Shown here one piece after another: positions 1-11,255 of a DNA stretch of 64,000 nucleotides. The notes under the pieces were generated by a model, which saw only the letters and a program-made list of their open reading frames with translations, made no database searches and had not been told where the DNA came from. Source of the stretch: Leptospira fletcheri (GTDB taxonomy: Bacteria > Spirochaetota > Leptospiria > Leptospirales > Leptospiraceae); the NCBI RefSeq assembly GCF_004769195.1, contig NZ_RQET01000008.1, positions 205,583-269,582 of the forward strand, read 5' to 3'. Positions within the stretch are counted from its first letter, which is position 1, and each line of letters opens with the position of its first letter. Position numbers and translations under genes: made by a program.

Positions 1-1966
1 AATCCAACTTGGAGATATGGCAAAGACCTTCTTTGCCGGGAAGAATCTCCACAAAGGCCCCGAAATCGGTAATCCTCTTCACTTTGCCTTCGTAAATCTT
101 ACCGACCTCTACTTCCGCAAAGAAACCTTCGACCATTCCCGCCGCTTTTTCCGCGGATTCCATGCTGGATCCGGCAATGGTCACTCTTCCGTCGTCGTCT
201 ATATTGATGTCCGCACCGGAAGCCTCGATGATCGCGCGGATATTCTTACCGCCCGGACCGATCAATTCTCCGATCCTATCTTTCGGAATATGTTTGATGA
301 TGATTCTAGGCGCCTTTCTCGAAACGGATTCTGCTGCCTTGGAGATATGTTTTTCCATCACGTCCAAGATATGGAATCTGGCTTTTTGAGCCTGGGCAAA
401 GACCGATTCCAAAACTTCGAAGGCAACTCCGGTAACCTTCAAATCCATTTGGAACGCGGTGATCCCTTTGCGGGTTCCCGCGATCTTGCAATCCATATCC
501 CCGAAGTGGTCTTCCAACCCTGCAATGTCGGACAGAACGGCGAATCTACCCTTATCATCGGAGAATAATCCCATCGCGATTCCGGAAACGGAAGAACGGA
601 TCGGAACCCCTGCCGCCATCAGAGCCAAGGATCCGGAACAAACGGAAGCCATGGAAGAAGAACCGTTGGATTCTAATATTTCCGAAACGACCCGGATCAC
701 GTAGGGAAAATCATCCATCTTAGGAAGAACCAATTTCAAAGCTCTTTCCGCCAAATTTCCGTGACCGATCTCTCTCCTTCCCGGTCCGGAGGAACGTCTC
801 ACCTCTCCTACGGAAAACGCCGGGAAATTATAATGGAGCATGAAGTTCTTTTCCTTCTGCCCTTCTAAAGTTTCATATCTTTGGTTATCGGAAGCCGTAC
901 CGAGGGTAACCGTTCCCAAGGATTGGGTTTGTCCCCTGGTAAAGACCGCGGACCCGTGCGCTCCGGGAAGAGGACTCATCTCTACGGAAATATTCCTGAT
1001 CTCGTCCAATTTGCGACCGTCAAAACGGACTCCTTCGTGCAACACCTGCTCACGAACGATCTCGTATTCCAATTCGTGAAGGAAATTCTTGATGTCCTTG
1101 ATCTTTTCCGGATCGGTCACGGTGGTCTTAAAGTATTCCACAACTTCTTTGTTGACGTTCGCAACTTCCTTGGAACGGGATTGTTTGTCCGAAGTCCGAT
1201 TCGCTGCGGAAAGCTTATCGAAAGAATATTCTCGGACCGTGGTCAGGAGCGCCTCGTCTTTTTGTTTGAGCTTGACTTCCTTTTTGACTACGGCAAGTTC
1301 CTTGACCCAAGCTTCCTGCAATTCCACGAATTTAGAAATGTGGGATTGCGCGAATCTTAGCGCAGAGATCATCTCTTCGTTGGACAATTCCTTCGCTTCG
1401 CCTTCGATCATTACGATATGGGTTTTCGTTCCCGCTACGATCAGGTCCAAATCGGAATTCGGGATTTCCTTGTTCGTAGGGTTGATGACCAATTCCCCGT
1501 TGATTCTACCGATCCGCGCTCCCGCGATCGGTCCGTTAAAAGGAATATTAGAAATAGATAACGCTGCAGACGCGGCGTTCAAGGCATGACCTGCTGTGGA
1601 AACTTCGTTGTCTGCAGACAGAACCTGAACTAACAGTTGCACTTCGCAAAAATATCCTTCCGGAAATAACGGACGGATCGGGCGATCGATGATGCGGGAA
1701 TTCAAAACCTCGTGCTCGTACGGTTTGGACTCCCTCTTGAAATACCCCCCCGGAAAGCGGCCCACGGAATAGATTTTTTCGGAGTATTCGCAGGTAAGCG
1801 GAAAGAAATCCTGCCCTTCTTTCGGTTCGTCGGCGGCGCAAACGGTGGCGAGTAGAACAAGATTTCCGGTTTTATAAACTACGGACCCGTGAGCCTGCTT
1901 GGCCCAGTCTCCCGTTTCGAGAGTGATTGTGTCCCGGCCAAACGGGCCGGAAATTGATTTTGCCAT
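1..1966 (-). CDS. pnp: Polynucleotide phosphorylase (3' end cut by window edge)
   Basis: PNPase degrades RNA 3'-to-5' with phosphate in the cytoplasm. The frame is open from an ATG at 1966 to the window edge (655 residues), so only about the last 45 residues of a usual 700 are missing. Visible are an RNase PH-type segment with [11 protein letters not shown] near residue 94, a KH-domain GPGGK loop near residue 570, and an S1 domain that starts near residue 620 and runs off the edge. It is the last visible gene of the rimP-to-pnp run. Only 11 nt separate it from rpsO, leaving no room for the RNase III hairpin that controls pnp between these genes in E. coli; that comparison is known biology, the consequence here is inference. 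Confidence 0.97.
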   Translation of the reverse strand, partial: MAKSISGPFGRDTITLETGDWAKQAHGSVVYKTGNLVLLATVCAADEPKEGQDFFPLTCEYSEKIYSVGRFPGGYFKRESKPYEHEVLNSRIIDRPIRPLFPEGYFCEVQLLVQVLSADNEVSTAGHALNAASAALSISNIPFNGPIAGARIGRINGELVINPTNKEIPNSDLDLIVAGTKTHIVMIEGEAKELSNEEMISALRFAQSHISKFVELQEAWVKELAVVKKEVKLKQKDEALLTTVREYSFDKLSAANRTSDKQSRSKEVANVNKEVVEYFKTTVTDPEKIKDIKNFLHELEYEIVREQVLHEGVRFDGRKLDEIRNISVEMSPLPGAHGSAVFTRGQTQSLGTVTLGTASDNQRYETLEGQKEKNFMLHYNFPAFSVGEVRRSSGPGRREIGHGNLAERALKLVLPKMDDFPYVIRVVSEILESNGSSSMASVCSGSLALMAAGVPIRSSVSGIAMGLFSDDKGRFAVLSDIAGLEDHFGDMDCKIAGTRKGITAFQMDLKVTGVAFEVLESVFAQAQKARFHILDVMEKHISKAAESVSRKAPRIIIKHIPKDRIGELIGPGGKNIRAIIEASGADINIDDDGRVTIAGSSMESAEKAAGMVEGFFAEVEVGKIYEGKVKRITDFGAFVEILPGKEGLCHISKLD

Positions 1967-1977
1967 AATGAACTCCT

Positions 1978-2244
<267 letters not shown>

Positions 2245-2295
2245 AGCTTGATTGTACCTTTGCCAATTTTTAGATGCCAGGGCTGGGCGTCCAAG

Positions 2296-3222
2296 CTAAT
2301 TTTTAGGAAAGACTTTTAAATATTTATAGGATAAACTGCCAGGAAGGCCGTCCCGTTTGCACCAGGCCAAGATCTCGCCTTCGGGAGAAGTTAACAGGAA
2401 TTCTTGGGCAGGAATCCATTCCAGTTTGATCTTTTTCCCATGAAATACGTCTCGAATCTCCGTTCCGGGAATTTCCAAAGTAGGAATGTCCAAAATTTCC
2501 TCCGGCGGATGAATTTTGACGGTCTTTTCTTCCAGACGGGGAAAATGGTCCGCCTGTTCCAAAGTCAATTTTCCCACTTTGGTTCGGACCAAAGATCTTA
2601 GGCTCATGGGTAAACCGCAGGCATTTCCGATGTCCATCACGAGTTTTCGGATATAGGTCCCGCCCGAAACTTTCGTCCGAAAGGACATGCCTGTCGCTCC
2701 CAATTCCTTGGTCTCAAACTCGTAAATTTTGATTTTTCGAATGCTAGGAGGTACGTCCACGCCTTCCCGGAACAATTGAGCCCTTCTCTTGCCTTGCACT
2801 TTTAAAGCGGAGATCTCCGGAGCAATTTGCTCCTCCCAATTTGAGACACTGGACAGGATTCCTTCCAGTTTCGAGCGATTCTCCGAATACCATTCCTTTA
2901 CTTTCGACTCCTCCCAATCCTCTAAGACAAGACCTTCCCTATCCCCGGAATCTGTGGAAAAGCCGAATTGGACTTCGGCGAGATATTCCTTGTCCTTGTT
3001 CAGAAAGAGAGAGGAAAAGCTGGTTGAGGAGCCGATGGGAAGAACCATCAAACCCGAGGCGGCCTTGTCTAGGGTACCAGTGTGACCGACTTTTTTCAGT
3101 CCCAAGGATTTTTTGGCTTTTATGACCAAATCGGAGGAAGTCATTCCTACCGGCTTGTCCAACAGCAAAAAACCGATTTCAGTCCGGATTTGTGGGTTTT
3201 CTCGTAAGTCGAAGGGATTCAT
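2296..3222 (-). CDS. truB: tRNA pseudouridine(55) synthase TruB
   Basis: TruB converts U55 of the tRNA T-loop to pseudouridine. The sequence has the LLLDKPVGMTSSDLV opening and the catalytic motif GHTGTLDKAASGLM, with the catalytic Asp at residue 52. At 308 residues it has family length. The ATG at 3222 is preceded by AGGG at suitable spacing. This start lies inside the end of rbfA, giving a 44-nt overlap and suggesting translational coupling. No in-frame ATG lies between this start and the conserved domain, so I keep it. rbfA-truB is a common bacterial pair. Confidence 0.95.
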   Translation of the reverse strand: MNPFDLRENPQIRTEIGFLLLDKPVGMTSSDLVIKAKKSLGLKKVGHTGTLDKAASGLMVLPIGSSTSFSSLFLNKDKEYLAEVQFGFSTDSGDREGLVLEDWEESKVKEWYSENRSKLEGILSSVSNWEEQIAPEISALKVQGKRRAQLFREGVDVPPSIRKIKIYEFETKELGATGMSFRTKVSGGTYIRKLVMDIGNACGLPMSLRSLVRTKVGKLTLEQADHFPRLEEKTVKIHPPEEILDIPTLEIPGTEIRDVFHGKKIKLEWIPAQEFLLTSPEGEILAWCKRDGLPGSLSYKYLKVFPKN

Positions 3223-3532
3223 CTAAACCCTGGATATATTCTTCATCCCAAACGAAGTGAATCTTAGGCGTTACCCTCAGATTCAACTTCGTAGAAAGAG
3301 TGGCGGCAAATTTACCCGCAGCGCTATTCAAGCCTGCGAGTAATTTTTCCTTCTTCTTGTCGGTAACGATAGAAGTAACGTATACGTTCAGAAACCTAGC
3401 GTCTTCGGAAAGTTCCGAACGATGGACGGAAACCATATGAACCCGAGGATCCTTTACCTTACCCGTCAAAATCATCATGGCGACGGTCCGAACCGTCTCC
3501 GCTTCGATTTTTCTTTTACGGATCGGACTCAA
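3179..3532 (-). CDS. rbfA: 30S ribosome-binding factor RbfA
   Basis: RbfA is a small KH-like factor needed for late maturation of the 30S subunit and 16S rRNA 5' end. The 117-residue length is usual. The N-terminal SPIRKRKIEAETVRTV pattern and the central DPRVHMVSVHRSELSEDARF segment with following VYVTS strand fit the family. The start is a TTG at 3532 with GAGG eight bases upstream. It lies 12 nt after the infB stop and overlaps truB by 44 nt, so infB-rbfA-truB look translationally linked. Confidence 0.93.
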   Translation of the reverse strand: MSPIRKRKIEAETVRTVAMMILTGKVKDPRVHMVSVHRSELSEDARFLNVYVTSIVTDKKKEKLLAGLNSAAGKFAATLSTKLNLRVTPKIHFVWDEEYIQGLDESLRLTRKPTNPD

Positions 3533-3544
3533 AGGTACCGCCTC

Positions 3545-6331
3545 TTAGTCTAGCTTCCGCTTGATCACCGTTACCGTGTATGCTTCGATCGTATCCCCGA
3601 CTTTAAAATCATTAAAGCCGTCCACTTGGATACCGCATTCGAAATTGTTCACGACTTCGTTTACCTCGTCCTTGAATCGTCTTAAGGATTTGAGCTTTCC
3701 GTCGAACACGATGACTCCGTCGCTGATCACGCGGATTCCCGAAGCTTTCGTAATCTTTCCCGTCGTGACCATACAACCGGCGATATTTCCGATTTTGGAA
3801 ACCTTGAAGATCTCCCGGATTTCGGCGGTCCCGATGACTTCCTCGATCTTTTCGGGTTCGAGAAGCCCTTCCATGGCCATTTTGATCTCGTCTACAACCT
3901 GATAAATGATGCTGTAGTATTTGATCTGCACTCCTTCTTTTTCCGCCAAGGCGATGGTCTTCGGATTCGCTCTGACATGGAAACCTACGATGATCGCATT
4001 CGAAGCGGAAGCGAGCATTACGTCCATATCCACGATCGCGCCGGCACCGGATTGGATGACGTTCAGTTTTACGTCCGGAGTGGAGAGTTTTTCCAAAGCT
4101 TCCTTGATCGCTTCCGCAGATCCTCGAACGTCGGCCTTGATGATCACCTTGAGTTCCTTCAAAGCGCCTTGCTTGATGAACTCGTTCATATTTTCCAAAG
4201 TTACTTTCGATCCGGCGGCACCGGCGTTTCCGATCCGTTCGAACTCGATTCTGTGTTGGGAAATATTTCTGGCTTCTTTTTCGTCCTCCATCGCATCGAA
4301 GGGCGCTCCCGCATCCGGAACTCCGTCCAAGCCGGTCACCTGCACCGGAAAAGCCGGTCCGGCTTCCTTGATCAGATGGCCATAATCGTCGTACATCGCA
4401 CGGACGCGACCGGAGAAGACTCCCGCTACGAAAGGATCTCCGATATGCAAGGTTCCGTTTTGGATCAAAACCGTGGCGACGGCTCCCCTACCCGGATCCA
4501 ATTTCGCTTCCACGATGGTTCCCTTTGCTCTGCGTTTCGGGTTGGCCTTCAGATCCAATACTTCCGCCTGTAAAAGCACCGCTTCCAGGAGTTTGTCGAT
4601 CCCGATGTTTTCCTTTGCGGAAATCTTGCAATACATCGTATCTCCGCCCCAATCTTCCGCTTGGAGACCGTGATTGGCCAATTCCTGCATGATTTTATCC
4701 GGATTGGCCGCCGGAAGATCCACTTTGTTGATGGCAACGATGATCGGAACCTTAGCGTCCTTCGCATGGGAAACAGCTTCCAAGGTTTGGGGCATGACTC
4801 CGTCATCCGCAGCGACGACCAGGATTACGATATCCGTTACTTTGGCGCCTCGGGCACGCATTGAAGTAAAGGCTTCGTGACCCGGAGTATCCAAGAAAGT
4901 GACCTCGCCTCTCGCGGTTTTCACCTGATACGCGCCGATATGCTGTGTGATTCCACCCGATTCCGTATCGATTACGGAAGACTTACGTATGGTATCCAAC
5001 AGTTTCGTCTTACCATGGTCTACGTGCCCCATGATCGTAACGACTGGAGGTCTGTGGATATAATCTTCCGGATTGTCTTTTTCCTCTCCGATCAAAGTTT
5101 CTTCGTAGAGGGAAACGACTTTGACTTTGCATCCGTATTCGTCCGCAAGAATAGAAGCCGTCTCTGCATCGATGATATTATTGATCGTGACCATCATACC
5201 CATTTTCATGAGTTTTCCGATGACGTCTCCGGGCTTCAGGTTCATTTTCTTGGCGAGTTCGCCAACTTGAACATTTTCTAATATAGTAATTTCCTTAGGA
5301 ACGGAAACACCGGTCGGACCTCCACCCTTCTGCTTGCGAAAGGCTTGCTTGAAGAATTTGGAATTTTCCGTGCCGAAAGACGATTCCGCTCTTCCCGACT
5401 TTTCCTTATCTCCACCGCCGCGTTTTTTATTGGAAGGGCCGAGGACTCCTCTGCCTTCTCCTCCGGGAGGACCGGCTGCACCTGGTCCGCCTCCGGGACC
5501 ACCTTGACCGCCACCGGGACCGCGATAGCCGCCGCCTTGGCCTCCACCTCCGGGACCTCCACGATAACCACCACCTTGTCCGCCGCCGGGACCACGATAG
5601 CCGCCGCCTTGGCCTCCACCTCCGGGACCTCCACGATAACCACCACCTTGTCCGCCTCCGGGACCACGATAGCCGCCACCTTGGCCTCCGCCTCCGGGAC
5701 CGCCACGATAACCGCCACCTTGTCCGCCTTGGCCTCCGGGACCGCGATAACCACCACCCTGTCCGCCTTGGCCGCCACCGCCACCTTGGTATCCTCCACG
5801 GTAGCCACCGCCTTGACCACCTTGGCCTCCAGGACCGCGATAGCCGCCACCCTGTCCGCCTTGGCCACCACCGCCACCTTGGTATCCTCCACGGTAGCCA
5901 CCGCCAGAATGATCGGAGGAAGAATCCCGATTATTCGGGCCGGTATAGGTCTGTCTTTGGTTCGGACGGGAAACAATGATATTATTGTCTTCTTTTTGGA
6001 AAGGAGATCTACCGCCAGAGTGATCTCCTCCTGGGGAAGAAGAAGTTTTAGACGAAGGATAATCCTGTCGTTCCTGCCTCGGTTCCGAATGTTGCGGCTC
6101 TTTCGGAGAGGATGCCTGTACGTGCTGCTGGCGAGGATTCGAGGTCGCACCCGAGTTCGGATTCGAGGATTGTCTCTGGTTCACAGGAGATTCACTCGCC
6201 GTCTCCTTTCTGGTCGGAGAGGGAGAAGAGGTCTTTTCTTCTGGCTTCTTCTTGATCACCAGTTTCTTCTTCTTACCGGCGTCACCAGAACCCTGGAGCT
6301 TTTCCTTGATTGTCTTATTCTTATCTTCCAT
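3545..6331 (-). CDS. infB: Translation initiation factor IF-2 with Gly-rich repeat region
   Basis: IF2 is the GTPase that brings initiator tRNA to the 30S subunit and promotes subunit joining. The 928-residue protein has a Lys/Ser/Pro-rich N-terminus (1-140), a Gly/Arg/Tyr/Gln low-complexity region (about 142-296), an IF2-N-like segment (about 345-400) and the GTPase with G1 motif GHVDHGKT at 435-442. The usual IF2 C-terminal domains follow. The start ATG has AGGA seven bases upstream. The Gly-rich region is built of tandem units of 31 and 24 residues, listed separately. Most IF2 proteins have a charged, Ala/Pro-rich linker here, so this composition is notable. The C-terminal two thirds look normal. 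Confidence 0.97.
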   Translation of the reverse strand: MEDKNKTIKEKLQGSGDAGKKKKLVIKKKPEEKTSSPSPTRKETASESPVNQRQSSNPNSGATSNPRQQHVQASSPKEPQHSEPRQERQDYPSSKTSSSPGGDHSGGRSPFQKEDNNIIVSRPNQRQTYTGPNNRDSSSDHSGGGYRGGYQGGGGGQGGQGGGYRGPGGQGGQGGGYRGGYQGGGGGQGGQGGGYRGPGGQGGQGGGYRGGPGGGGQGGGYRGPGGGQGGGYRGGPGGGGQGGGYRGPGGGQGGGYRGGPGGGGQGGGYRGPGGGQGGPGGGPGAAGPPGGEGRGVLGPSNKKRGGGDKEKSGRAESSFGTENSKFFKQAFRKQKGGGPTGVSVPKEITILENVQVGELAKKMNLKPGDVIGKLMKMGMMVTINNIIDAETASILADEYGCKVKVVSLYEETLIGEEKDNPEDYIHRPPVVTIMGHVDHGKTKLLDTIRKSSVIDTESGGITQHIGAYQVKTARGEVTFLDTPGHEAFTSMRARGAKVTDIVILVVAADDGVMPQTLEAVSHAKDAKVPIIVAINKVDLPAANPDKIMQELANHGLQAEDWGGDTMYCKISAKENIGIDKLLEAVLLQAEVLDLKANPKRRAKGTIVEAKLDPGRGAVATVLIQNGTLHIGDPFVAGVFSGRVRAMYDDYGHLIKEAGPAFPVQVTGLDGVPDAGAPFDAMEDEKEARNISQHRIEFERIGNAGAAGSKVTLENMNEFIKQGALKELKVIIKADVRGSAEAIKEALEKLSTPDVKLNVIQSGAGAIVDMDVMLASASNAIIVGFHVRANPKTIALAEKEGVQIKYYSIIYQVVDEIKMAMEGLLEPEKIEEVIGTAEIREIFKVSKIGNIAGCMVTTGKITKASGIRVISDGVIVFDGKLKSLRRFKDEVNEVVNNFECGIQVDGFNDFKVGDTIEAYTVTVIKRKLD
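5444..5908 (-). repeat. In-frame tandem repeats in infB
   Basis: Two adjacent families of coding tandem repeats are seen. One has a 93-nt period (31 residues): the same stretch recurs starting at 5781 and 5874. The other has a 72-nt period (24 residues): matching stretches begin at 5541, 5613 and 5685. Both encode Gly-rich units with GGYRG and QGG blocks. Copies are nearly identical at the DNA level, which suggests recent expansion and possible length variation between strains (inference). They also create long spurious open frames on both strands. Confidence 0.9.
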
Positions 6332-6396
6332 ATAATTTCCTGGCCTTCTACAGGTGCCCTACGGTTCCTTACAGACTTATGGCAATCGGAGAGAGA

Positions 6397-7758
6397 TCAG
6401 CTCTCTTCCACCCACTCCACTGATTCGGCCAAAATCTTGAGAATTTGAGTCGCCGTCGTCGGACCGATCCCAGGAAGTTTTGCCAAATCATCCTGGCTGA
6501 TCTCGATTAATGCCTCTACGTCCTTGATTCCTGCGCTCCGCAAGAGCTCGATCAAGCGGGCAGACAGCCCCGGCAAATCCTCCAACGGAGTAGCGCCATC
6601 GTCTTCTTCCTCTTCCACAGGAGGACTGAACAATTTTTCCAGTCGTTCGCGGGCTTCGGGAGACGAGAACTCCTCGTTGTATTGCGCTATGGTTTTGATG
6701 TCGATCCTATATCCGGTCAGTTGCGAAGCCAACTTTACGTTTGATCCGTTGATTCCTATCGCCAAGGAAAGCTGTTCCTCCGGAACGATCACCATGGCTT
6801 CTCTACCTTGAGTATCCACTTTCACATCGAAAGGCTTAGCAGGAGAAATCGCGTTCGCGATGAATTCCGCAGGATCGTTGGAATATTGGACGATATCGAT
6901 TCTTTCGTTCCCTAGTTCGCGTACTATGGACTGGATCCGGACCCCTTTCATCCCTACGCATGCGCCGACAGGATCGATGTCCCCCCGAGTCGCATGAACC
7001 ACTACCTTGGTACGGATGGAAGGCTGCCTGGCCACATTCACGATCTCGACGAGCCCGTCGTAGATCTCAGGAATTTCCATTTCAAATAATTTCTTAACAA
7101 AATCAGCCGAGGCTCTGGAAAGGGTAATCACGGGAATCGGTTCCCGAGGTCTCAGTTCTACCCTTTGGATGATCGCTTTCAGCCTATCCCCGCTATGATA
7201 TTTTTCTCCCGGATTCTGCTCCCTTTTGGGCATAATCCCTTCGACTTTCCCCAAGTCTACGGACATAGCGTCCTTTTTCCAGCGCTGGAAGTAACCGTGG
7301 GTCAGCTCCCCTTCCTTTGCTTTGTATTCCTCGTAAAGCAGTTCCTTTTCCATGTCCCTAAGGCGCTGGAAAACCATCTGCTTGGCTTGGCTGGAAATGA
7401 TCCTGGAAAGCTCCATCGGCTTTTCTTTAAATTCTAATACTTGACCGATTTCCGCATCCGGATGAGCGGATTTGGCGTCGTCGACGGAAATTTCTAAACC
7501 GTCTTTCGGAAGAGTATCGACCACTTTGCGGGGAACCACGATGACTACGTTATCCCCGTCGTTATTGGAAGCAAATTCCACCTTGATCGGGTTTTCACTA
7601 TCATCCAAACCATCCAGTCCGGACTTCTTTTTGTAGGCCGTAATCAAAGAGTCCCGTATGACTCCCATAACCGCTTCCCGGTCCAGGGACTTATCGGCGC
7701 AAAATTGTTGGATCGCCTCCAACAGGTTGCCTTCGGATTCTTTCTTCTTTACTGCCAT
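6397..7758 (-). CDS. nusA: Transcription termination/antitermination protein NusA
   Basis: NusA binds RNA polymerase and nascent RNA and affects pausing, termination and antitermination. The 453-residue protein starts at an ATG at 7758 (MAVKKKESEGN); a TTG six bases upstream would add two residues. The N-terminal domain is followed by an S1 domain, the KH-containing region with PVGACVGMKGVRIQSIVREL, and a C-terminal helix-hairpin-helix pattern (LAKLPGIGPTTATQIL). The rimP stop lies two bases upstream, so the pair is probably translationally coupled. infB follows after 65 nt. Confidence 0.96.
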   Translation of the reverse strand: MAVKKKESEGNLLEAIQQFCADKSLDREAVMGVIRDSLITAYKKKSGLDGLDDSENPIKVEFASNNDGDNVVIVVPRKVVDTLPKDGLEISVDDAKSAHPDAEIGQVLEFKEKPMELSRIISSQAKQMVFQRLRDMEKELLYEEYKAKEGELTHGYFQRWKKDAMSVDLGKVEGIMPKREQNPGEKYHSGDRLKAIIQRVELRPREPIPVITLSRASADFVKKLFEMEIPEIYDGLVEIVNVARQPSIRTKVVVHATRGDIDPVGACVGMKGVRIQSIVRELGNERIDIVQYSNDPAEFIANAISPAKPFDVKVDTQGREAMVIVPEEQLSLAIGINGSNVKLASQLTGYRIDIKTIAQYNEEFSSPEARERLEKLFSPPVEEEEDDGATPLEDLPGLSARLIELLRSAGIKDVEALIEISQDDLAKLPGIGPTTATQILKILAESVEWVEES

Positions 7759-7760
7759 AA

Positions 7761-8252
<492 letters not shown>

Positions 8253-8351
8253 GTGCCGGCCTTACAGAGAGTCTCTGAACCGCCTCTCCCGCCCTAAGCG
8301 GAATGTCTACCACCGAAGCCCGGTTTTCTGAAGCCGAATTTCGATCTGTAT

Positions 8352-8368
8352 AACCCAAACTTTGGGTT
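8352..8368. promoter_or_regulatory. 17-nt palindrome between divergent genes
   Basis: AACCCAAA and TTTGGGTT flank a single C, a perfect 8-bp inverted repeat. It sits about 100 bp upstream of rimP on one side and 270 bp upstream of the lipoprotein gene on the other. Such near-continuous dyads are typical of dimeric repressor sites, but it could equally form a tight RNA hairpin. No bound factor can be named. The rest of 8253-8600 holds a shorter dyad at 8265-8277 (CAGAGA-G-TCTCTG) and no gene that I can support. Confidence 0.4.
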
Positions 8369-8433
8369 GGTTCCCGATATCCTTTCAAATTATTTGGGCC
8401 AAGCCCTAGTGTAAAGTAAATTTTAGGGGGTAC

Positions 8434-8457
8434 ACCGCCGGAAGCGGAGCGGTTTTT
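8434..8457 (+). terminator. Possible hairpin with T-tract
   Basis: ACCGC (8434-8438) pairs with GCGGT (8449-8453), and the downstream arm runs into TTTTT. An alternative pairing CCGC/GCGG uses 8435-8447. Placed between divergent genes, it could attenuate transcription toward the lipoprotein gene. The stem is short, so the call is weak. Confidence 0.25.
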
Positions 8458-8639
8458 CTCGAAACGAAAAAGGTCGTGATTTTGAGAGAAATCCGGCTTT
8501 CCGGAATTGAAGTTCGGTTTTTGAATTTGGTTTCGAAAGGATCGTAAAAAAAATCGAAAAAGACAGAATTTCCTTTTTTAATTGGAATCTAGAATAACCT
8601 ATGCTCCGACCATCGATATTGCACCGCCAACCTCAAATT

Positions 8640-9794
8640 ATGCTCCAATTTCCCAAAAACAAAAATCAGAACCGATATTTTCTTTCCTTCCTTTCGATTT
8701 CCGTCCTTTTTTGCGCATTCGCCTGCTCTAAGTTCCGGGTGGACGATTACAATCCTTATCTTTACGGAAGGATCAAGCTCGGAAAGGATTTAAAGGAATT
8801 GCAAGTGAATATAGTCAATCGGGTTCCGACCAATATTCCGAATCAGATTGCGATCTCCTCCGGCTTGATGTACGTCCCCGACTTCGAACAATCCTTGGTG
8901 AAAGTATTTAATACGGAGGGGGAACTCAAGTTCCTGATCGGTAACCCCAAAGAGAAGGGCATCGAAAAGCTGAAAATTCACAACGTGAAATTAGGAAGGA
9001 TCGGTCTGGTCGCAGTCTCTTCTAGCGAAGACGTTTTTATTCAATCCAGAATTTCCAAAGAAGACGTAAAGCAAGACAAAGCGCCCGAGAATATATTCAC
9101 GAAGAAGTCCGGAGAATTCCGGACGGACGCGGAAGAAGTTCTCCCTTCCGTCATATTAAAAATCAACGATTCCGGAAAACTCGTACAGACGATTTATTCG
9201 GACGGAGTCGGAGGTTCCGTTCCTTTCGGATATGTGGAGCGAATGGAAACCGGAAAGAACGATCTTCTCTTCGTTTTTCACCGTTCGAACGGAGAAATGA
9301 GACTTTCCGTCTTTGACGAGAACGGAAAGGTGAAACGAAGACTGGATTCGAGCGATTTTAAAGACATGGTCCATTCCGCTTCGGACGGAAGCACCTGGTA
9401 CATAGACACGATCCTGTCTCATTCCGAAGGGGATTATGCGCTCGCTTCCTTCAGCTTTTACGAAGCGAAATCCGGTCGATTTAAGGGAAGAAAGATTTAT
9501 CGTTACGACTGGGAAACGAAGAGAATCCTCCCGATCAAGGACATCCAAGATCCGTCGGAAACCCTTTATTGGGTTCTGAACGACGATAACTTTTTCGTTT
9601 GGGAAACCGAAGCGGAGGAAGGAAATTCCGTGAGGCTCCAGGTTCACGACGACGACGGAAATCATGTCAACAATATACGTTTGAATTACCCGCCTCCGAG
9701 AGGACTCTGGAGAGAGACTTGGATGGACGCGAACGACGAGATCTATTCCGTCAGAATCCGATCCGGCTTTTTAGAAATCCATAAATGGAAGTAA
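8640..9794 (+). CDS. Predicted lipoprotein, unknown function
   Basis: I do not recognise a function. From the ATG at 8640 the product has 384 residues; an upstream ATG at 8601 would add 13. A lipoprotein signal peptide is visible: basic N-region, hydrophobic SFLSISVLFCAFAC, with the lipidated Cys at residue 29 of the shorter form. The body is rich in beta-strand segments such as IAISSGLMYVPDFEQSLVKVFNTEGEL and VHDDDGNHVNNIRL, recalling beta-propeller (NHL/6-bladed) proteins. It resembles a conserved leptospiral lipoprotein family that I recall next to the rimP cluster; that recall is unverified. nnr starts 6 nt downstream, so they are probably cotranscribed. Confidence 0.8.
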   Translation: MLQFPKNKNQNRYFLSFLSISVLFCAFACSKFRVDDYNPYLYGRIKLGKDLKELQVNIVNRVPTNIPNQIAISSGLMYVPDFEQSLVKVFNTEGELKFLIGNPKEKGIEKLKIHNVKLGRIGLVAVSSSEDVFIQSRISKEDVKQDKAPENIFTKKSGEFRTDAEEVLPSVILKINDSGKLVQTIYSDGVGGSVPFGYVERMETGKNDLLFVFHRSNGEMRLSVFDENGKVKRRLDSSDFKDMVHSASDGSTWYIDTILSHSEGDYALASFSFYEAKSGRFKGRKIYRYDWETKRILPIKDIQDPSETLYWVLNDDNFFVWETEAEEGNSVRLQVHDDDGNHVNNIRLNYPPPRGLWRETWMDANDEIYSVRIRSGFLEIHKWK

Positions 9795-9800
9795 GAACGG

Positions 9801-11255
9801 ATGAAATTCGAATCCCTATTTACGGAAGAGGAAAGTCAGGAATTGGACAGGCTTTCCGTTTCGGAAAGAGGGACCGCTTCCCGACTCCTGATGGGTCTTG
9901 CGGCAATTTCGATCTTTCAAACCTGGAAAAATAAATTCGAAAAAGCCGGCGGAGCCCTTCTACTCTGCGGCTCCGGCAACAACGGCGGAGACGGCTTCGC
10001 CCTTGCTCACTTCTTATCCGCGGAAGGAATCCCTTGTAGAGTATATTATAAAAACGGCAACCTTTCCGAGGAGACCGCTTTTTATAAGGAACTCTGTTCC
10101 GGCTCCGGAGCGAAATTATTTCCCTTAGAGGAATTTCGGGCCGAAGTTTGGAATCGGAACGAAGTGGTGGTGGACGCTCTTTTAGGCACTGGTTTTCACC
10201 CTCCTCTTTCCGAAGAAATCGCGGGAGTCGTCGAAGAACTCCGAAAGTTGAAAGCGGACGCCTCCTCGGAATGTTTCATCCTCAGCATGGATACGGTCTC
10301 CGGCTTTTACCCGGGAAGTCCCGAACCTTTTCCTTCCGACGCAATCGCGGAGATAGGAGTGCCGAAATTAACCAATCTGTTCCTGAACGATCCGGGGAGA
10401 GAAAGAACCTTTCATCCGATCGGCTTTCTCCGAAAGGAATTTTCGACGAAGCAGAAAGTATTGGTCCGAGCGAGCAAGAAGGAGCTCAGAAAACGAACCG
10501 AACGAAAAAAGGATTCCCACAAATATTCCAACGGTTCGGCGGTTTTTTTGGGAGGCTCGGAAGGGATGGCGGGAGCGATCCTCTCCTCCGTCTTAACGTT
10601 TCATGAAGCGGGAGGGGGAATTTCCCTGATCCGAACTCCTTCCCCAGTCACTCTTCAAAAAGTTTTAAAAAAGGATTCTTCCCTGATGGTAAAATCCTTT
10701 TCCGCAGAAGAGAATCCGTTTCTCGGAAGCTTTGCCGGAAAAGCGAAAGTGTTCGCTCTGGGTCCGGGACTTTCTCTAGAAGATTGTCCGACCCATCCGC
10801 TTCCGGAAAAAACCCCCGTAATTTTGGATGCAGGAGCGATCCTATCCTATTCCGGCGCTAAATTGGGCCCGAACGTATTATTCACTCCTCACTTGGGCGA
10901 ATGGTCTAAAGTTATCGGAAGAGCCTGTTCTCACGTTCTGGAGGGATGGAAGGAAGCGACGCAATGGACGAGAGAAAGAAATTGCTATGTACTTTTAAAA
11001 AGCGACGTTTCCGTACTCTGCACTCCGGAAGGGGATTCGTATTTTTGGCCGCACCGAGACGGAAGATTGGCGGTGATGGGAACCGGGGATTTGCTTGTTG
11101 GAATGCTTGCATTCTTCCTGTCTAGAGGACATGATATACCGGAAGCGGTCAGACTTTCCTTAAGCCTATTCGCTTCCGCCGCGGAATTCTCGGAAGGGCA
11201 TCCGACTGCCGGCAGAATTCGTAAAAACATCCGTAAGGTACTTTTCCATGGCTAA
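9801..11255 (+). CDS. nnr: Bifunctional NAD(P)H-hydrate epimerase / ADP-dependent dehydratase
   Basis: This enzyme repairs hydrated NADH and NADPH: the N-terminal YjeF domain epimerises the hydrate and the C-terminal ribokinase-like domain dehydrates it using ADP. The N-terminal half contains LLCGSGNNGGDGFALA near residues 52-67 and VVVDALLGTGFHPPLS, the usual YjeF-N motifs. The C-terminal half has a glycine-rich VFLGGSEGMAGA segment and a kinase-type VMGTGDLLVGML near residues 413-424. The 484-residue length fits a fused protein. It overlaps the next gene by 8 nt, implying coupled translation. Confidence 0.93.
   Translation: MKFESLFTEEESQELDRLSVSERGTASRLLMGLAAISIFQTWKNKFEKAGGALLLCGSGNNGGDGFALAHFLSAEGIPCRVYYKNGNLSEETAFYKELCSGSGAKLFPLEEFRAEVWNRNEVVVDALLGTGFHPPLSEEIAGVVEELRKLKADASSECFILSMDTVSGFYPGSPEPFPSDAIAEIGVPKLTNLFLNDPGRERTFHPIGFLRKEFSTKQKVLVRASKKELRKRTERKKDSHKYSNGSAVFLGGSEGMAGAILSSVLTFHEAGGGISLIRTPSPVTLQKVLKKDSSLMVKSFSAEENPFLGSFAGKAKVFALGPGLSLEDCPTHPLPEKTPVILDAGAILSYSGAKLGPNVLFTPHLGEWSKVIGRACSHVLEGWKEATQWTRERNCYVLLKSDVSVLCTPEGDSYFWPHRDGRLAVMGTGDLLVGMLAFFLSRGHDIPEAVRLSLSLFASAAEFSEGHPTAGRIRKNIRKVLFHG

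Noticed and set aside
3921..4573. Plus-strand frames across the infB GTPase domain
   Set aside because: Antisense shadows of a strongly conserved gene with no ribosome site and no protein-like pattern.
5278..6448. Long open frames on both strands opposite or shifted from infB (290 and 367 residues)
   Set aside because: They arise from the repetitive GC-rich codons of the IF2 Gly-rich region; their translations are Ala/Val/Thr or Ser/Thr repeats without any domain.
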